A program made the translations under genes and the position numbers. The notes beneath the pieces were generated by a model. It saw nothing but the letters and a program-made list of their open reading frames with translations. It was not told the DNA's origin and searched no databases. A stretch of 64,000 nucleotides of DNA from Notamacropus eugenii (taxonomy: Eukaryota > Chordata > Mammalia > Diprotodontia > Macropodidae): NCBI RefSeq assembly GCF_028372415.1, contig NC_092874.1, positions 335,562,651 through 335,626,650 of the forward strand, given 5' to 3'. Every line of letters starts with the position of its first letter. The first letter of the stretch is position 1. Of the stretch, positions 1-12,680 are shown in pieces.

Positions 1-387
<387 letters not shown>

Positions 388-2289
388 TAATGGGGGGAGG
401 GGGGTGCCTGCCCTCGGCAGGGGTGACCCGCCATCCTGCGGGTTAGACCCCAGAGTGGGGAATGCTTCTCCTTATCCAGGAAGTCTGCTCCTCCTCCCCC
501 ACGGCTAAAGCTTAGATTGGATGTACTCCGAGGTTACTGTGCTGCCGGCCAAGCCCCAAGTGCTTCCGAGATGGAGATTTTGTTTGGTTAGCTTTGTTTT
601 CTTCGTATGATCTTAGATTTAGAGATGGAAGATACCTTCCAGACCAGTCCTTTATTTGACGGTTGAGGCCCCTTGAGGCCCAAAGACGTGAAGTGACTTG
701 CCCATGGTCATAGCATGCCGCTAGTCGGTATCTGAGGAGATACTTGAACCCAGAGCCCCCTGATTCCAAGTACAGCCCCTGATCTCCGTCTTTAGTAGGG
801 AGGTATGTTAGAGTGTCCTGTTCATACTATAAGTTTAGTGATTACATTCTTTTGACCTGGTGCTTTCCACTACAGTTGTATTAGTAACGTATTTGCCTTC
901 CCATTGGATTTTAATGAGAAGGCCAAATTTTACTTTTAAGCTGCTTCATTCTAGCTCAGAAATTTCAAGAATCAGAAAAGTAATCCCCTGTTTCTTAGTC
1001 ATAAGATAGCTCATGTTGGAGTACCTTGGAGTCCTCTGACTTCAAAAAGTACCACATAAAGTCATGTTGACCCTTAACTTTCTACCCTGAAGGTCTTCAG
1101 GAGCTTTAGTAGAGAACAATTTAGTCTTTACAGTGCAGCAGTGGGTAGAGAAATGCAGTCCCAGGGGCCCTTTTAATAGCATCATTGGGGAAGCACCATT
1201 AATATCATTTGGGTGTGGAAGCAGTTGTTTCTGCAGCGTTTGTGGATGAGGGAGGAATCCTGTCAGGTCCCAGGAGCCAAAACTATGCTGCAATAGTAGG
1301 GAATTCCAGGCAGAGTGGTTAACTGAAGGTTGTTTGTGTCTGGGAAATAAACAAACAGCAGCAGCGTTACTTTACTTCTTTGTTCCTCTGAAACACCATA
1401 GAAACCAGGATTTGGGATCCCACACAACCGCTGAAAACCCAAATATTTTAGACTTATTTTGTTTCTTAGAATCTGCTTGTTTATTCCAGTATAAATTTAT
1501 TATTTATAATCCTTATTAGCATAGAGATTTCCAGCAAGAATTTCTCAAAAATTATTGGCCATAAACAATTTCACATAGCATTGGAATTACAGTAGTCAAT
1601 CCCCAGGGAGACTTAGAGCCTGAATAACCAAAGGGGCTTTCAGAGCCAGATCTGTACAGTTTTGTAGCAGGAATACATTCTGGAGTAGCTGTAAATGATT
1701 AGTTTTGATACTTCATTCAGGGCTTAAAAAGCACTCTGCTGAAAGCAGAATTTGTCATGTTATCCTTTTAGTTAATATATTTGAAAATATATCATTAAAT
1801 CTTTCCCCACCCCCCCCAGACACAATACATAGTCCCTGTAACTAGAGCTATCCTCCATGCCTGGAAAATGTTCTTAAATTATCCTAGTTGATAAAAGTGC
1901 ACTAACAGAAATATACCTTCAGGAAAATTTCTTATATCTTTGAGAACTTGAACTCTAAAACCCCAAGTTTCTATTTATTTATTTTTAGCATTACTAAAGT
2001 AAGACTTGTTAGGTTAGGTAGTTTATATAATGATGTCATTTAAGGAGAAACACTTGTAAGTCTTCTTCACAGATTGGGAACTGGAAAGGATTTAGAGAAG
2101 GACTGTGGGTAGATTTCAGGGGTTATTGAACTTGGACAGAAAAAAATCATCCTTATTTTCACTAATTTCTAACTAAAATTTAACATTTCTTTCAGTTATG
2201 AAATAATAATAAAAATGAATCTGAAACAAGGTCCCTAGATTCCACTATACTGCCCATGGGGATCTTTGACACAGACAAGGTTAAGCACC

Positions 2290-2440
2290 CCTGCCTCAGA
2301 GGTTATCTGATATGGACTAGATAACCTTTATGTTATGGATGAAGATACGGAAGCCCAGAGAAGTTAAATGACTTGCTCAGTATGATACATTTGATTATTA
2401 AGTGTTTACTATGTGCCAGGCACTGTAATACCCTAATGCA
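2290..2440 (-). repeat. MIR-like fragment followed by an L2 3'-tail fragment (antisense)
   Basis: 'gaagatacggaagcccagagaa' to 'aaatgacttgctc' matches the antisense MIR core. 'ttaagtgtttactatgtgcc' with 'aggcactgtaat' matches the reverse complement of an L2 3' end. Both are short and diverged. Confidence 0.6.
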
Positions 2441-2814
2441 TACTGGAAGCAAAGTTGTTCTCAACCTCCCTCTCTTATCCCCTTCCCCCCACCTCCAGCA
2501 TCACCAAGCTTGAAAAACCAGTAATCATGGAGACTTTATTTTTCAGAGCTTCTGTCTGAATTTCCAAATTGGTTTCAGATGCTACTTCTTAGCTTTGTCA
2601 GCTCTGTTCTACTCCATCTTCAGATAGGTATACTGCTTCCCTGAAATCTCTGGCCAATTAACATCTTAGTTTTTCCCAGAATTCTTTTCAACTGTTATGT
2701 AAACTTATGGAGGAATCCTTATTTTCTTGCACTTACCAAGAATAAACCGCAAACATGCTACCCTCAGCTGATAGAATTTAGAACTTCAGGTTGGGAAGAA
2801 AAGAGTGATCTGTC

Positions 2815-2900
2815 CTTGAAACCTGGAAGATCTGGGTTCTAGTCCTACCTCTGATACATACTGGCTCTTTTACCCTGGGCAAGTCACTTAATGTTTTTTC
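2815..2900 (+). repeat. CORE-SINE fragment (sense)
   Basis: 'gaagatctgggttctagtcc' followed by 'accctgggcaagtcacttaatg' matches the end of the tRNA-related head and the CORE of mammalian CORE-SINEs. The 3' tail is missing. Confidence 0.6.
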
Positions 2901-3084
2901 TGGGTAAGTTTAAGATTATGAGTTGCAGAGCATTGGTAAAGATCATTTCCTCATTTGGGAAACATTCCCTTACCAATGAAACCAAGTCCAATTCCTATCC
3001 TGCAGCATGTCCATTTGAGAAGAGGTGTAGTTGGGGTGTGTAGGAAGGTGGATTCTAGGCTTAGTGTTTGAGTTGCCAGGAACC

Positions 3085-3220
3085 ATAGATTATCTAATCA
3101 ACCTATTTATTATGCAGAGAAAAAAACCTGGGACTCAGAATGGAAGTGATTTGCCCAGGTGACATGCAGCATGCCAGCAAAGCCTTTTGACATTAGTCCA
3201 GTACTCTTTCCACTGCATCA
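3085..3220 (-). repeat. MIR-like CORE-SINE, diverged (antisense)
   Basis: The order is A-rich tract, 'gtgatttgcccaggtgacatgc', then 'gtactctttccactgcatca', which is the layout of an antisense MIR-type element. Confidence 0.5.
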
Positions 3221-4129
3221 TGATTTCATCTAGTAATAGCTGAAATACTGCTTGCTTTATCAGCATTGCTCTCTTTTTGAGAATTGTAGTAGGGGTTCAG
3301 TTTTGTTTAATAGTTGTCAGTATGGAAAACAACTTCTGAAGATCATATAAACATGTTTGAAATGGTAATGGAAACCTATCCTAACAAAAGTTTGCCCAGC
3401 CGATTTCTAAATGCACTTGGAAACTGTTTCCTGAATGGTATAGCTTTTCACTCATTCAGTTTCTTCAGTAGTAGACTCTGCCCTCCCTTATTCTTTTCTG
3501 CATAGTTTGCCATTTGGGCAGAGGAGCAGGGTAGGCCACTCAGCTATTCTCCCAAAACATTTATTTATTACCTTCTTCCTACCTACTTAGAACATTTCTC
3601 TTTCATCCTATGAGATGAATATATCAGCCTAAAATATAGAAATTACATTTTTTAATTGAAGTAATTTCCTAGAGGCTGAATTCTTATTTATTGTTATCAT
3701 TAATCATCAATTTTTGGACGAGTCAACTTATTGAAAGCAAAATTCTACTTTTAGCTTAAAATAGTTCAGAAAGTGGGGCAAATAACTCTTAAGTCACTTC
3801 ACCTGTTCAGTGGAAGAACTATTCAAAGAATAGCGAAGAATATTCAAACCCTAGTGAAAACAGAATGATAGTGATGCTTCAGTTCATAAAGAAGTAAACT
3901 TCCAGATGGTCTTGGGTCAGAGATCTGTACTGGGTTGTTTTAATGTTTCTTGTCCTAGGAAGGAAATGGAAGACACAGGAAAAGAAGGCAGATGTACTAC
4001 CATGGGCTAGTAAAATGTTAGGGCTGGGCATTATACAGCTGTGCTCAAGGCTTAGCTCTAGTTCCTCAGAGGGCCTAATTTTGTTTCCAGAACTTTTCCA
4101 GTTTAGAGCATGACTGGAAAGAGCAGAAT

Positions 4130-4195
4130 GTATTGACCTGGCACATAGAAAACATTTAATAAATGTTTATTGATCTTTTATTGATTGATTAGCCC
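4130..4195 (+). repeat. L2 3' tail (sense)
   Basis: 'cctggcacatagaaaacatt' then 'taataaatgtttattgat' with a repeated TTGATTGATT end is the typical 3' terminus of an L2 LINE. Confidence 0.65.
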
Positions 4196-4204
4196 ATTTA
4201 ATTA

Positions 4205-4590
4205 AAATTTTATGTGTGCTGTCAGTCAAGCATTTAAATGTGTGCTATGTTACAGACACTGTGTTAGACCCCAGAGATACCGATATAAAGGATGAAACTA
4301 TCCCTATGTTTTGGTAAGGGGATAAGGAAGGGAAGGGGCATGTGTTCAGGCCCAGGGGGACAGATGACAGAGACTGGGTCGTAAGGAACAAAATCAAGGT
4401 CAGTTTGCCTCGTTTCAGAGTGGAGGAAAGGGAGTGATGTCCAGTGAGTCTGGAACAATTGGTTTGGAACATATTGTGTAGAGCTTTAAAAGCTAAACCA
4501 ACTTATATTTAACCTAGAGGCAATAGGGAGCCACTGAAGCTTTTGAGTAGTAAGTGCATTTATATGTCAGATCTGCCCTCAATATCCATA
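4205..4590 (-). repeat. Old LINE-type repeat, family unresolved (antisense)
   Basis: It starts with an antisense L2-like tail ('agcatttaaatgtgtgctat', 'agacactgtgttagacccc') and continues to 'ggcaatagggagccactgaag' and 'agtgcatttatatgtcagat'. The same order recurs at 61395-62900 and partly at 22060-22530, so it is a dispersed repeat. The family (L2 or CR1/L3-like) is uncertain. Confidence 0.5.
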
Positions 4591-5109
4591 CCCTATCTCT
4601 CTAACTATAGCTGTACTATAAGCTTCAAAAAATTCTTAAACAAGCCTTGTAGCTACTAAGCATAAGGCTTGGTGGAAGGCGAGGGAATACAAAAACAAAG
4701 GTGAATGAATGATACTGTGAATATGGAATTGAACAGTTTGAGAAAAAGTTGTGCGCTAGGTCCAGAATTTGGTGTATTATATAATCAGAACCAGGGTTAG
4801 GGTTAGTCTGACACCTTCTCTAGTTTGAGGCATCCTGCCCCTTTCCCCAACCTTCTGAATTTTTGGAGTCAAACAAGCCTTACTTCCTTTCCTTGGATTT
4901 GAGCTGTGTGTATTTTTGTAGTGTTAGAATAATGTATAAATAACTCCCACCTGAGATCACTTACCCTGCTTTGGTGAAAAGTGGCTCACTTTTCAAAAAG
5001 AACCAGCTTTGGTTTGCCTTTTAGATACATGGGCTGGGGAAAGCAAATGCATTTCATCCCTCCATTGAGAGAGGGTTTGTACTCTGCAGTGCATTACTGA
5101 GAGTTCGTA

Positions 5110-5270
5110 AATTGCAGCTGGAAGCAGCATGAAGGGTCAGGAGACCTGGGTGTGACAGTGAACAAACAGGTCACTTAACCTCCTTAAGCCTCAGTTTTCT
5201 CACCTGTAAAATGTGGAGAAATGTGTGCACTGCCTACCTTTTATGTAAATAAAAGTTTGTAAACCTCAGT
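5110..5270 (+). repeat. MIR-type CORE-SINE (sense)
   Basis: 'caggtcacttaacctcctta' followed by 'agcctcagttttctcacctg' and 'taaaatgtggagaa' is the MIR core in sense orientation, with a 3' extension to about 5270. Confidence 0.7.
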
Positions 5271-5372
5271 GTTACATAAATGTGAACAGTTGTTTGTGTC
5301 ACCAGCTGACTTTAAGACAGAATAGAGGACCCTAGATAGATAACCACGATGTCTCTCTGTCCCTGTTTGGAC

Positions 5373-5410
5373 AACTTGCCAAATGGTGTTTAACTTGCCA
5401 AATGGTGTGT
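5373..5410 (+). repeat. Two-copy 19-bp tandem duplication
   Basis: 'aacttgccaaatggtgttt' at 5373-5391 is followed directly by 'aacttgccaaatggtgtgt' at 5392-5410, identical at 18 of 19 positions. Confidence 0.9.
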
Positions 5411-8136
5411 AAGGAAGAAGTTAGCATCCTTACAAACCTGTCTTGATCATGCATTTTCCAAATCTTTCTCCATAGACAGGAGACTTGGGATGTGGTAAAA
5501 GGAGACATTGGTAGGCTGACCAATATGTAAAACTTCCTTTCCTGTGGAGATAAAATAACACACACAGACTCTTTTCCACAGGCATTGACTTGAGTGTATT
5601 CGGTTTCAAACTGGCATGCAGCTTCTCTCAAGCAGGTTCTCTTGCAATAAACAGGCTCCGTAGTGGTAAATAACCCTAGTGTACGCTCATCTCCACACTT
5701 TGTGATGGAAAGTTCTAGTTGAAGAACAGCTTACCAAAAGTTAGGTTTCTTCTATGATCCTCTTGAATATTGAAACAACTTCTGTTTATTAATGAGGTAG
5801 GAGCATATTAAAAACAGTTTTTTTAAGGAATAGTATAGGTCCTTTTTTATAGCCAAGACATTCTTGGGGATTGCCAAAGACTTAGCTAATCATAATGGTT
5901 TAGCTGATAGGAAAGCCTAGTAGTGAGTATTAATGCATTTTAGCGTTACATGCTTCAGCCATATGCCAGAAGTAAGGCAACCACAAGAGGGAGCAGGAGC
6001 AGCTTCCAAGGAGCATTAAGAGTAAGCTGAGCTAAAGGGTGGCAGAGGTGGCTGAGCTATTATAGCTCACACTGGCATACTGCATATTGTGCAAACGATT
6101 TGAACCAGTTCAAATGATCCTTCCCAGGCCTTTTGATTCATTTTGGCTTCACTTGGTAGGAGGATGATATGTGGTAGGTTAATTCCTGGGGGTTTTTTCC
6201 CCCTGGTTTTGCTTTTGTTTTTTTAAGAAAAGAGAGAAGGTAAACTGTTACATGTCTGGATTTTCTCCGGATTGCATTTCGACAAGCATTCCCATGTTGG
6301 CAGATTTGAAGGTAGTATATTTTCAGCTCTGTTAGTGATCAAGTCAAACTGGTTAATAACACTTTCCTACATATGTATCTGGAGAAGTGTTTGTCTGGCT
6401 GGTATGAGAATTAGTATCCTACACTCCTCAAGTGTAGGAGATTTGCAGATTGGCCTTGTCTCCCTTTCATGGAATTACTTTTTGCTGTGGTACATAGAAT
6501 GACAAAGTAGAAAGTGAAGTAAGATTTGCCACTATTTTGCCTGCCTAAGCTAGCCCAAAGGATATGAGTGAGACCTTCTTTGATGCAAGAAATAAGAGCC
6601 CCAAGTTATTTGATCTGGAGGAGCCTGAGGTATTTCCAGAGTTAAATCAAGAATTCTGGTTTGTTGTACAGTCTTCATTGGCCTCTGGTTTTGGTTCAAG
6701 ACCACCTTGAGAAAATCTTTATTGTGGATGTGATCTCCTGAGGCCAGACAAGAACCAACCTGGTAACCTTGAAGGGACACAAGGTTTGGAATTGGGTCAG
6801 ACTTTCTGAGACCCAAGCCAGAAGTAGCCTGACTCTTAGACAGAGCATGGGGTGAATAACAGTTTGCCTCCTTACACTAGGGTATCAGATACCTTCTGCT
6901 TCTTTCCCATTCTCGTCCCCCACCCCCATCCAAATGGTACTAGCCATTTTATAATATCTTGCCAAGCGTGTCTAGATTGAGTTTAGAGTGATAGAGGCCA
7001 AGCAAGCCTTCTTGTTTTGAAAAGGACTTTCAGAAAAGCCTGAACATAAAACAAAGAGATTGTGTATAGAATGATCCTTTATCACATGGGACACTTAGAG
7101 GTATTTGAGTTGAGTGAAATATTTGAGAGACATTTTCTCAACTACTATTCAATTCTGACCTGAGGCTACAGCTAGTTTTATTTTTTTATAAACTAAAACT
7201 TTACTGTACTGATCCGAATGATTTTCCAGAGTTTTGTTAGCTTGACTATTCTTATATTGATAAGTTAAAACCACTTGGTCATGACAACTGGGAGAGGGTG
7301 CTGAGGGACAAAGTTAGCTTTGAAAGTTCTTAACCATCAAGTAGTCACCTACATTTAATTACTGACCTGTAAGCAATTTTGAATTATGTACCATGTTGAA
7401 ATAAATACAAAATAATGTTAGTAATTCCTAAAACATACCAAACAGCTGATTTGAACAGTTTGACTCCAAGTGGTAGCTTTAGGGAAAAAAACTGTTGAGT
7501 TTCTCTTGGGTACCTTCTGTGCCCTGGTGACTCATCATCAGTTTGTCCACCTCAACTTCTGCATAAAGCCAAAAACTTGTAAGAGAGTAAGAGGTCTGGA
7601 TGAATATCTTTCTCTCTTTTCCTGTCCCATACATGGGACATCATATTAAGCCTTGCTTAAGTTAATCTGGCTATTCCAGACAAATGTTGAATCTGTTCAG
7701 AAAAAAAAAATGCTTCACTTAATTTCAGGGCCTTTCTAGGTCTTGATAGGGTTTTTTTTTTTTAATGGTTGGAGGGATTTCAAAAATAGTGTGGTATCAT
7801 GTAATTTGTTTAGCTTTTCCTTCTCACCTTTCCATTAAAAATATTATTTATTTGCCATAAGGCCATGTTTTCTTAAAGTAGTTACTACATTTAATCAATT
7901 TGTTTTACATAAAAAGTAGAGTCTCCACTGAGAAGAAACAGCTTTTAAGTAGTAAACATGCCTGCTATATGGGAGGGAAGGGGGGGTGAAGTTTCCTTAT
8001 TCTGAATCACAAATAGGTATGCCTTTGGAGAGAAAGTAGTATCTTTAAGTTCATATTGTTAGCTTCCTGACTGTCAGAATGAGCTTTACTAACCATAGGA
8101 AATGGGGAGAAGGATCCTGATCAAAGGAAATGATGA

Positions 8137-8283
<147 letters not shown>

Positions 8284-8324
8284 TAAGTGGCAAAGCTCAA
8301 TTGTTTTTCCAATGAGTTGGGGGG

Positions 8325-8342
8325 TGTTGTGTGTGTGTGCGT

Positions 8343-8390
<48 letters not shown>

Positions 8391-8392
8391 AC
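8325..8392 (+). repeat. (GT)n microsatellite, pure from 8351 to 8389
   Basis: An imperfect GT tract with a 'gcgtgtgcgcac' interruption precedes about 19 perfect GT units. It starts roughly 40 nt after the exon 2 donor. Open frames through it in both directions are low-complexity artefacts. Confidence 0.97.
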
Positions 8393-8494
8393 GCACTAAG
8401 ACCAAAAGATTTGAGAAAAATAAGTTCATTTTCCCATACGTAGAGAATATCCTAAAGTTCTTGTTACAACTTGTAATATACTTTTTTCTTGTTT

Positions 8495-8736
8495 AAAAAT
8501 TTATTTTTAAAAAAATATATTCATTTTATTTATTTTTAATGCTCTACAATCACTACCATAAAACCTAGATTTTTTTTCCCCTTACCTATCCCCCACAACC
8601 CCCCTCCCTCCCCAGGATGGCATACAATTCTATTTAGGATCTACACATACATTCCTATTGAATACATTTTCAATATAGTTATGCTGTGTAGAAGAACTAA
8701 CATAAATGGGAGAAATCATATAACAAACCAAAACAG

Positions 8737-8792
<56 letters not shown>

Positions 8793-9557
8793 ACCTGCTA
8801 CATTGTGTGATTGAATTCCATAGTTCTTTCTCTGAATGTGGAAGGCATTTTGCCTTAGAAGACCATTGGGAATTTTTTTTTTTTACATCCTTGCATTGCA
8901 ATGAAATTCCAAGTCTACCAGAAAAAACTCTCGCACGCTGTGGTCGTTGCTGTGCACAAAGTTCTCCTGGTTCTGCTCCTTTTGCTCAGTATCAGATCAT
9001 ATACGTCTTGCCAGGCCTCTCTGAAGTCTTCTTGTTCATCATTTCTTATGGTGCAATAGTATTCCATTACATTCATATACCATAATTGATTCAGCCATTC
9101 CCCAATTGATGAGCATCCCCTTGATTTCCAGTTTTTGGCAACTACAAAGAGAGCTGCTATAAATATTTTTGTACACGTGGGACCCTTTCCCATTTTTATG
9201 ATCTCTTGGGGATATAGTCCTAGAAGCAGTATTGCTGGGTCAAAGGGTATGCACATTTTTGTAGCCCTTTGGGCATAGTTCCAGATTGCTCTCCAGAAGG
9301 GTTGGATCAGCTCACAGCCCCACCAACAATGAATTAGTGTTCCAACTCTCCCACATCCTCTTCATCATTTATCATTTTCCTGTTCTGTCATGTTTGCCAA
9401 TCTAATAAGTGTGATGTGGTACCTCAGAGTTGTTTTGATTTACATCTCTCTAATCAAAAGTGATTTAGAGCATTTTTTCATATGATTATAGATATCTTTA
9501 ATTTCTTCCTCTGAAAACTACCTGTTCATATCCTTTGACCATTTATCAATTGGGGAA
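8495..9557 (-). mobile_element. 5'-truncated L1 LINE, 3' end (antisense), with internal (CA)25
   Basis: The minus strand reads the C-terminal end of an L1 ORF2: an open stretch at 9256-8915 with 'PFDPAILLLGLYPQEI', 'TKIFIAALFVVAKNWK', 'EYYCTIRNDEQEDFREAW' and 'LSKRSRTRRTLCTATTT' in order. The 3' UTR lies towards 8495. It is homologous along its length to the copy at 51330-52875. It breaks off near 9557 (5' truncation) and is not mobile. A (CA)25 tract at 8741-8790 sits in its 3' UTR. Confidence 0.9.
8740..8790 (+). repeat. (CA)25 microsatellite
   Basis: Fifty bases of perfect CA at 8741-8790, inside the 3' UTR of the antisense L1. It is the reverse complement of the GT tract about 350 bp upstream. 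Confidence 0.97.
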
Positions 9558-9844
9558 GAAAAATTTAATTAATATACTTTTAAAGTATTTTTAGACACTT
9601 GCTTTTAACAACCTTCTTTCAGTTGTCAAGATTTCACATATGGTAGAGAAAACAGAGAGTAACAGAAACTGATCAGATGACTGAGAATCTCATTGTGTCC
9701 CACATCATCACCATTTTCTATGTAGGGAATTGATGACCAACCTGTGGTAAATTTAGGCTTTGGTGGAACAGTCAGGAAGCATTGACATGCTACTTGTGGC
9801 CATTTAAGTTCTCCTAATTTTCTTTCGTCAGATAAATAGACTTA

Positions 9845-10030
9845 GAATCATGGAACTATAAAGCAGAAAAAAGAGGCCTTCAAAGATCGTCAAGTCTAGT
9901 ACCTTCATTTTATAGATGAGGGAAACAACCTCAAAGGTGGAAGACAGTACTTGCCCAAGGTCACATAGCTTGTTTAGAAAGGCAGAACCAGCACTAGAGC
10001 ACAAGTATCCTCACTCTCAATTTGGTGTTA
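9845..10030 (-). repeat. MIR-type CORE-SINE (antisense)
   Basis: 'aatcatggaactataaagc', 'ttcattttatagatgaggga' and 'cttgcccaaggtcacatagc' appear in the order of an antisense MIR. Confidence 0.75.
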
Positions 10031-10104
10031 TTCAGAAACCATAATTAGAATGTTCTTTTGTAACTTAGCCTATTTCTTTTCTCCTTCCCAGGGCCCCAGG
10101 CTTC

Positions 10105-10205
10105 ATTTCAGTTTGTCATAATCAGCAAACATTTATTAAATGCATATTATATGGTGGGTACTGGGAATATGATGATAAATGACAAGCCTAGCTTTTAAGG
10201 AATTT
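10105..10205 (-). repeat. L2 3' tail (antisense)
   Basis: 'cagcaaacatttattaaatg' followed by 'ggtgggtactgggaatatga' is a reverse-complement L2 end. Confidence 0.6.
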
Positions 10206-10639
10206 ATATTCAACTGCAGTGGTTCAGATTTTCTTGCTCACAACTGTACCCTTTACCATGAGGAATTGTAGCACGCTGAACATTTAAGTTGGCAGTGCTG
10301 TAGGAGAATAGTTGGGTGACTTGAATATGCAGTTGTCTTCAATGAGTGTGGCTGCTGCAAGTTACAAGTCTGACATTTTTCAAGATTAATGTGCATATAT
10401 AATAGACAAATTTTGTTTTTGCAAATGCTATACTTAGCACATTAATAGCCTGGGTAAGTAAAATGTATGTTAAATAATTTTTTTGAAAATCGTTTATCTT
10501 CAGTAACATGACATCCAAAATTTCTTGGCATACCACTGGGAAACAGATATGTGCAGATTAAAGATAGTACAAGGTAGAGTGTTTTGGGAACAGTAGTATC
10601 CTAGAACTTTAAAGAGGGTAAGAAGACTTTCCTAACCCC

Positions 10640-10720
10640 TGGAAATACTTATAGCATGTAGCACAGTTTCTGGCACATAGTAAGCACTTGATAAATGTTT
10701 GTTGATTGATCTGTCTTTTT
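10640..10720 (+). repeat. L2 3' tail (sense)
   Basis: 'tctggcacatagtaagcact' then 'tgataaatgtttgttgattg' is a typical L2 3' terminus. Confidence 0.7.
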
Positions 10721-12079
10721 ACCTTCCCTGTTCTATCTGCTGCTTTCCCTTCACACTTCCGTTGAAAAAAAAGGTTAATCACATAGAGTTCATCTGTTAT
10801 GTTAACAAAAGGAGTTTCCTGATTTTGTCAGCTTTTGGGAGGGGGGCAGGGAGAAGTGTCTCACTTGTAACTTTCAAAGTCCTGGAGGGGATAATCTTCA
10901 TTTTTGAAAGGTATTAAGAGATTTCCTCCACTGAAATCTTTCTCCTTTGCCATCTAGTGACATAGAAGTGTTCTGGGGTTCTAGACCCTTGCTTACCAGG
11001 AAGCCTTGACAAGTTGTACCAAAGGGTTTAGAGCCTGGACCTGGTGACAGATGATGGGTCTGTCACCAAAGATCATCTCACCTAAGTTTAGAGAGGCTCT
11101 TAATTTAAAAGGTTAGTTGTAAGGTAGTGAATCTTTTTGACCGTAGCAGTTCACAAAAACTGTCTTCTGAGGTGTCTCTGGGTTACTATTTGCATTGGTA
11201 GGCGTAACTAACTATATGATCAAATGAAAATGCAGATCCTTATTAATAACAGCAGGCTTCTTTTAGCACTTAAGATTTATACATCATGTCACATTTTATT
11301 TGCATATTAGGAGTTATTTAGATCATCTGAAGTCAAATCTTCTAACTCAGAAGAAACAAGCAGTGACTAGAGAGGTTAGTTGTAGAGAATACGTAAACTG
11401 AAGAGGATCTGGCAGCACATAATTGAGGTTCACTGCCAGTAAAGGCAGCCAGGAGAAACCTGGGCATCTGGCAAGGTATCAGCCTCTGACACAACAGCCA
11501 AAGAAGTGACAGGCCAGGGACAATAGCATCTCAATGAGAGCCAAAGTTACTTGTAGTAACAGGAGATTGAAAGAGTAGGGCATCATCATTTCTCCGACTT
11601 CAGGTTGATGTACGGGTCCTAGAACCAGCAGTTAATTATCTTCTTCTGTCCTCAGATTAGAATGTGGTTTTAATGGTAAGAGCATTGTCCAGAACACTAA
11701 AGCCTGATCTTCCAGTGCCTCAGACTAACTCCTCTTTTCTGTTCAATTATTTGTAGACATTAGTGGGCAGAAGTTACAGGGAAACAGATTTCAGCACAGA
11801 ATAAAGAACTTTCTTTTTATTACTGTTTTTCTTTGTTTTAATATCAGCATTGCTGTCCCTTGTAACAAAAGAGTTTTTGGTGGGGGGAGGAGTGCACTCG
11901 TGTGCTTTAAGGGAGGGGTAGGGTAGGAAGCAGCTCAGTAAAACCAGCCTGCATATCAGCACTATGTGACATTGTGATACTCCACACCTGGTGTCCCTTC
12001 TTCAGAAAAGAGAGGAAGGAAAGGGCTTGACTCAGGGTGAAATTTAATGATTTAGTTTAATTTTTGTTTTTTCATTTAG

Positions 12080-12165
12080 ATTGTTGTATGTATTATTTTC
12101 CTGGTTCTGTTTGCTTCACTCTTCATCAGTTCATGTCTTTCCTTGGTTCTCTGAATTGAAAGATA
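12080..12165 (-). mobile_element. Short L1 3' fragment (antisense)
   Basis: 'tttcctggttctgtttgctt', 'cactcttcatcagttcatgt' and 'ctttccttggttctctga' follow the same order as the antisense L1 ends at 51720-51780 and 26470-26520. Confidence 0.6.
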
Positions 12166-12279
12166 AACTTTCTAATAAATAATGCTACCCATCAGTTATA
12201 TAGACTATCTCAAAAAATAACAATTTCCTCCTGTAAAAAAATTTGAAAAATTGGATTTAATGATTCAAAATACTTTTTT

Positions 12280-12370
12280 AAAAAGTACCTACCGTGTGCA
12301 GAGCACAGTGTGCTGGGAGAAATAGAAAGTTTAGATAAGATATAGTCCCTGCCCTCAGAGATTTAGGAAC
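12280..12370 (-). repeat. L2 3' tail (antisense)
   Basis: 'taccgtgtgcagagcacagt' followed by 'agtccctgccctcagagatt' matches the reverse complement of an L2 end. Confidence 0.6.
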
Positions 12371-12466
12371 TTCGTCTAGTACCTCTAGATAACTATCTTT
12401 TAGGCCTTCACAGTGCAGAATCCCTACTTTGGATAAGCAGCTGAACTAGATAAATAGCCTGTAGAA

Positions 12467-12680
12467 CAACGATGTCAAACTCAAATAGAAATGGGAGCCA
12501 CTAATCCTTACGTAAAAACCCCTGTGGCCCTCATATTGACTTAGTTTTAAAATGTAATATTATTCATGTTTTTTATTATATTTTATTTTGTTAAATATTT
12601 CCTAATTACATTTTAATCTGATTTGGGCTGCACTTGGGAGTGTTATGGGTCACATGTAGACCGTGTATTTGACATCTCTG
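12467..12680. mobile_element. Non-autonomous hAT (Charlie-like) DNA transposon
   Basis: Terminal inverted repeats pair 'caacgatgtcaaac' at the left with 'gtatttgacatctctg' (reverse complement cagagatgtcaaatac) at the right. Flanking 8-mers CTGTAGAA (12459-12466) and CTCTAGCA (12681-12688) match at 6 of 8, consistent with an old hAT 8-bp target-site duplication with its usual CTNNNNNA shape. The 214-bp length and lack of an ORF mark it as an internal-deletion derivative. Confidence 0.8.

Noticed and set aside
4795..4807. Telomere-like 'gggttagggttag'
   Set aside because: Only two hexamers; expected by chance and far too short for an interstitial telomere.
6550..6816. 88-codon minus-strand frame in intron 1
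   Set aside because: No recognisable domain, no splice or promoter context, and length within chance expectation.
8681..9085. 134-codon + frame with a His-Thr run
   Set aside because: It is the antisense reading of an L1 3' end with a (CA)25 tract.
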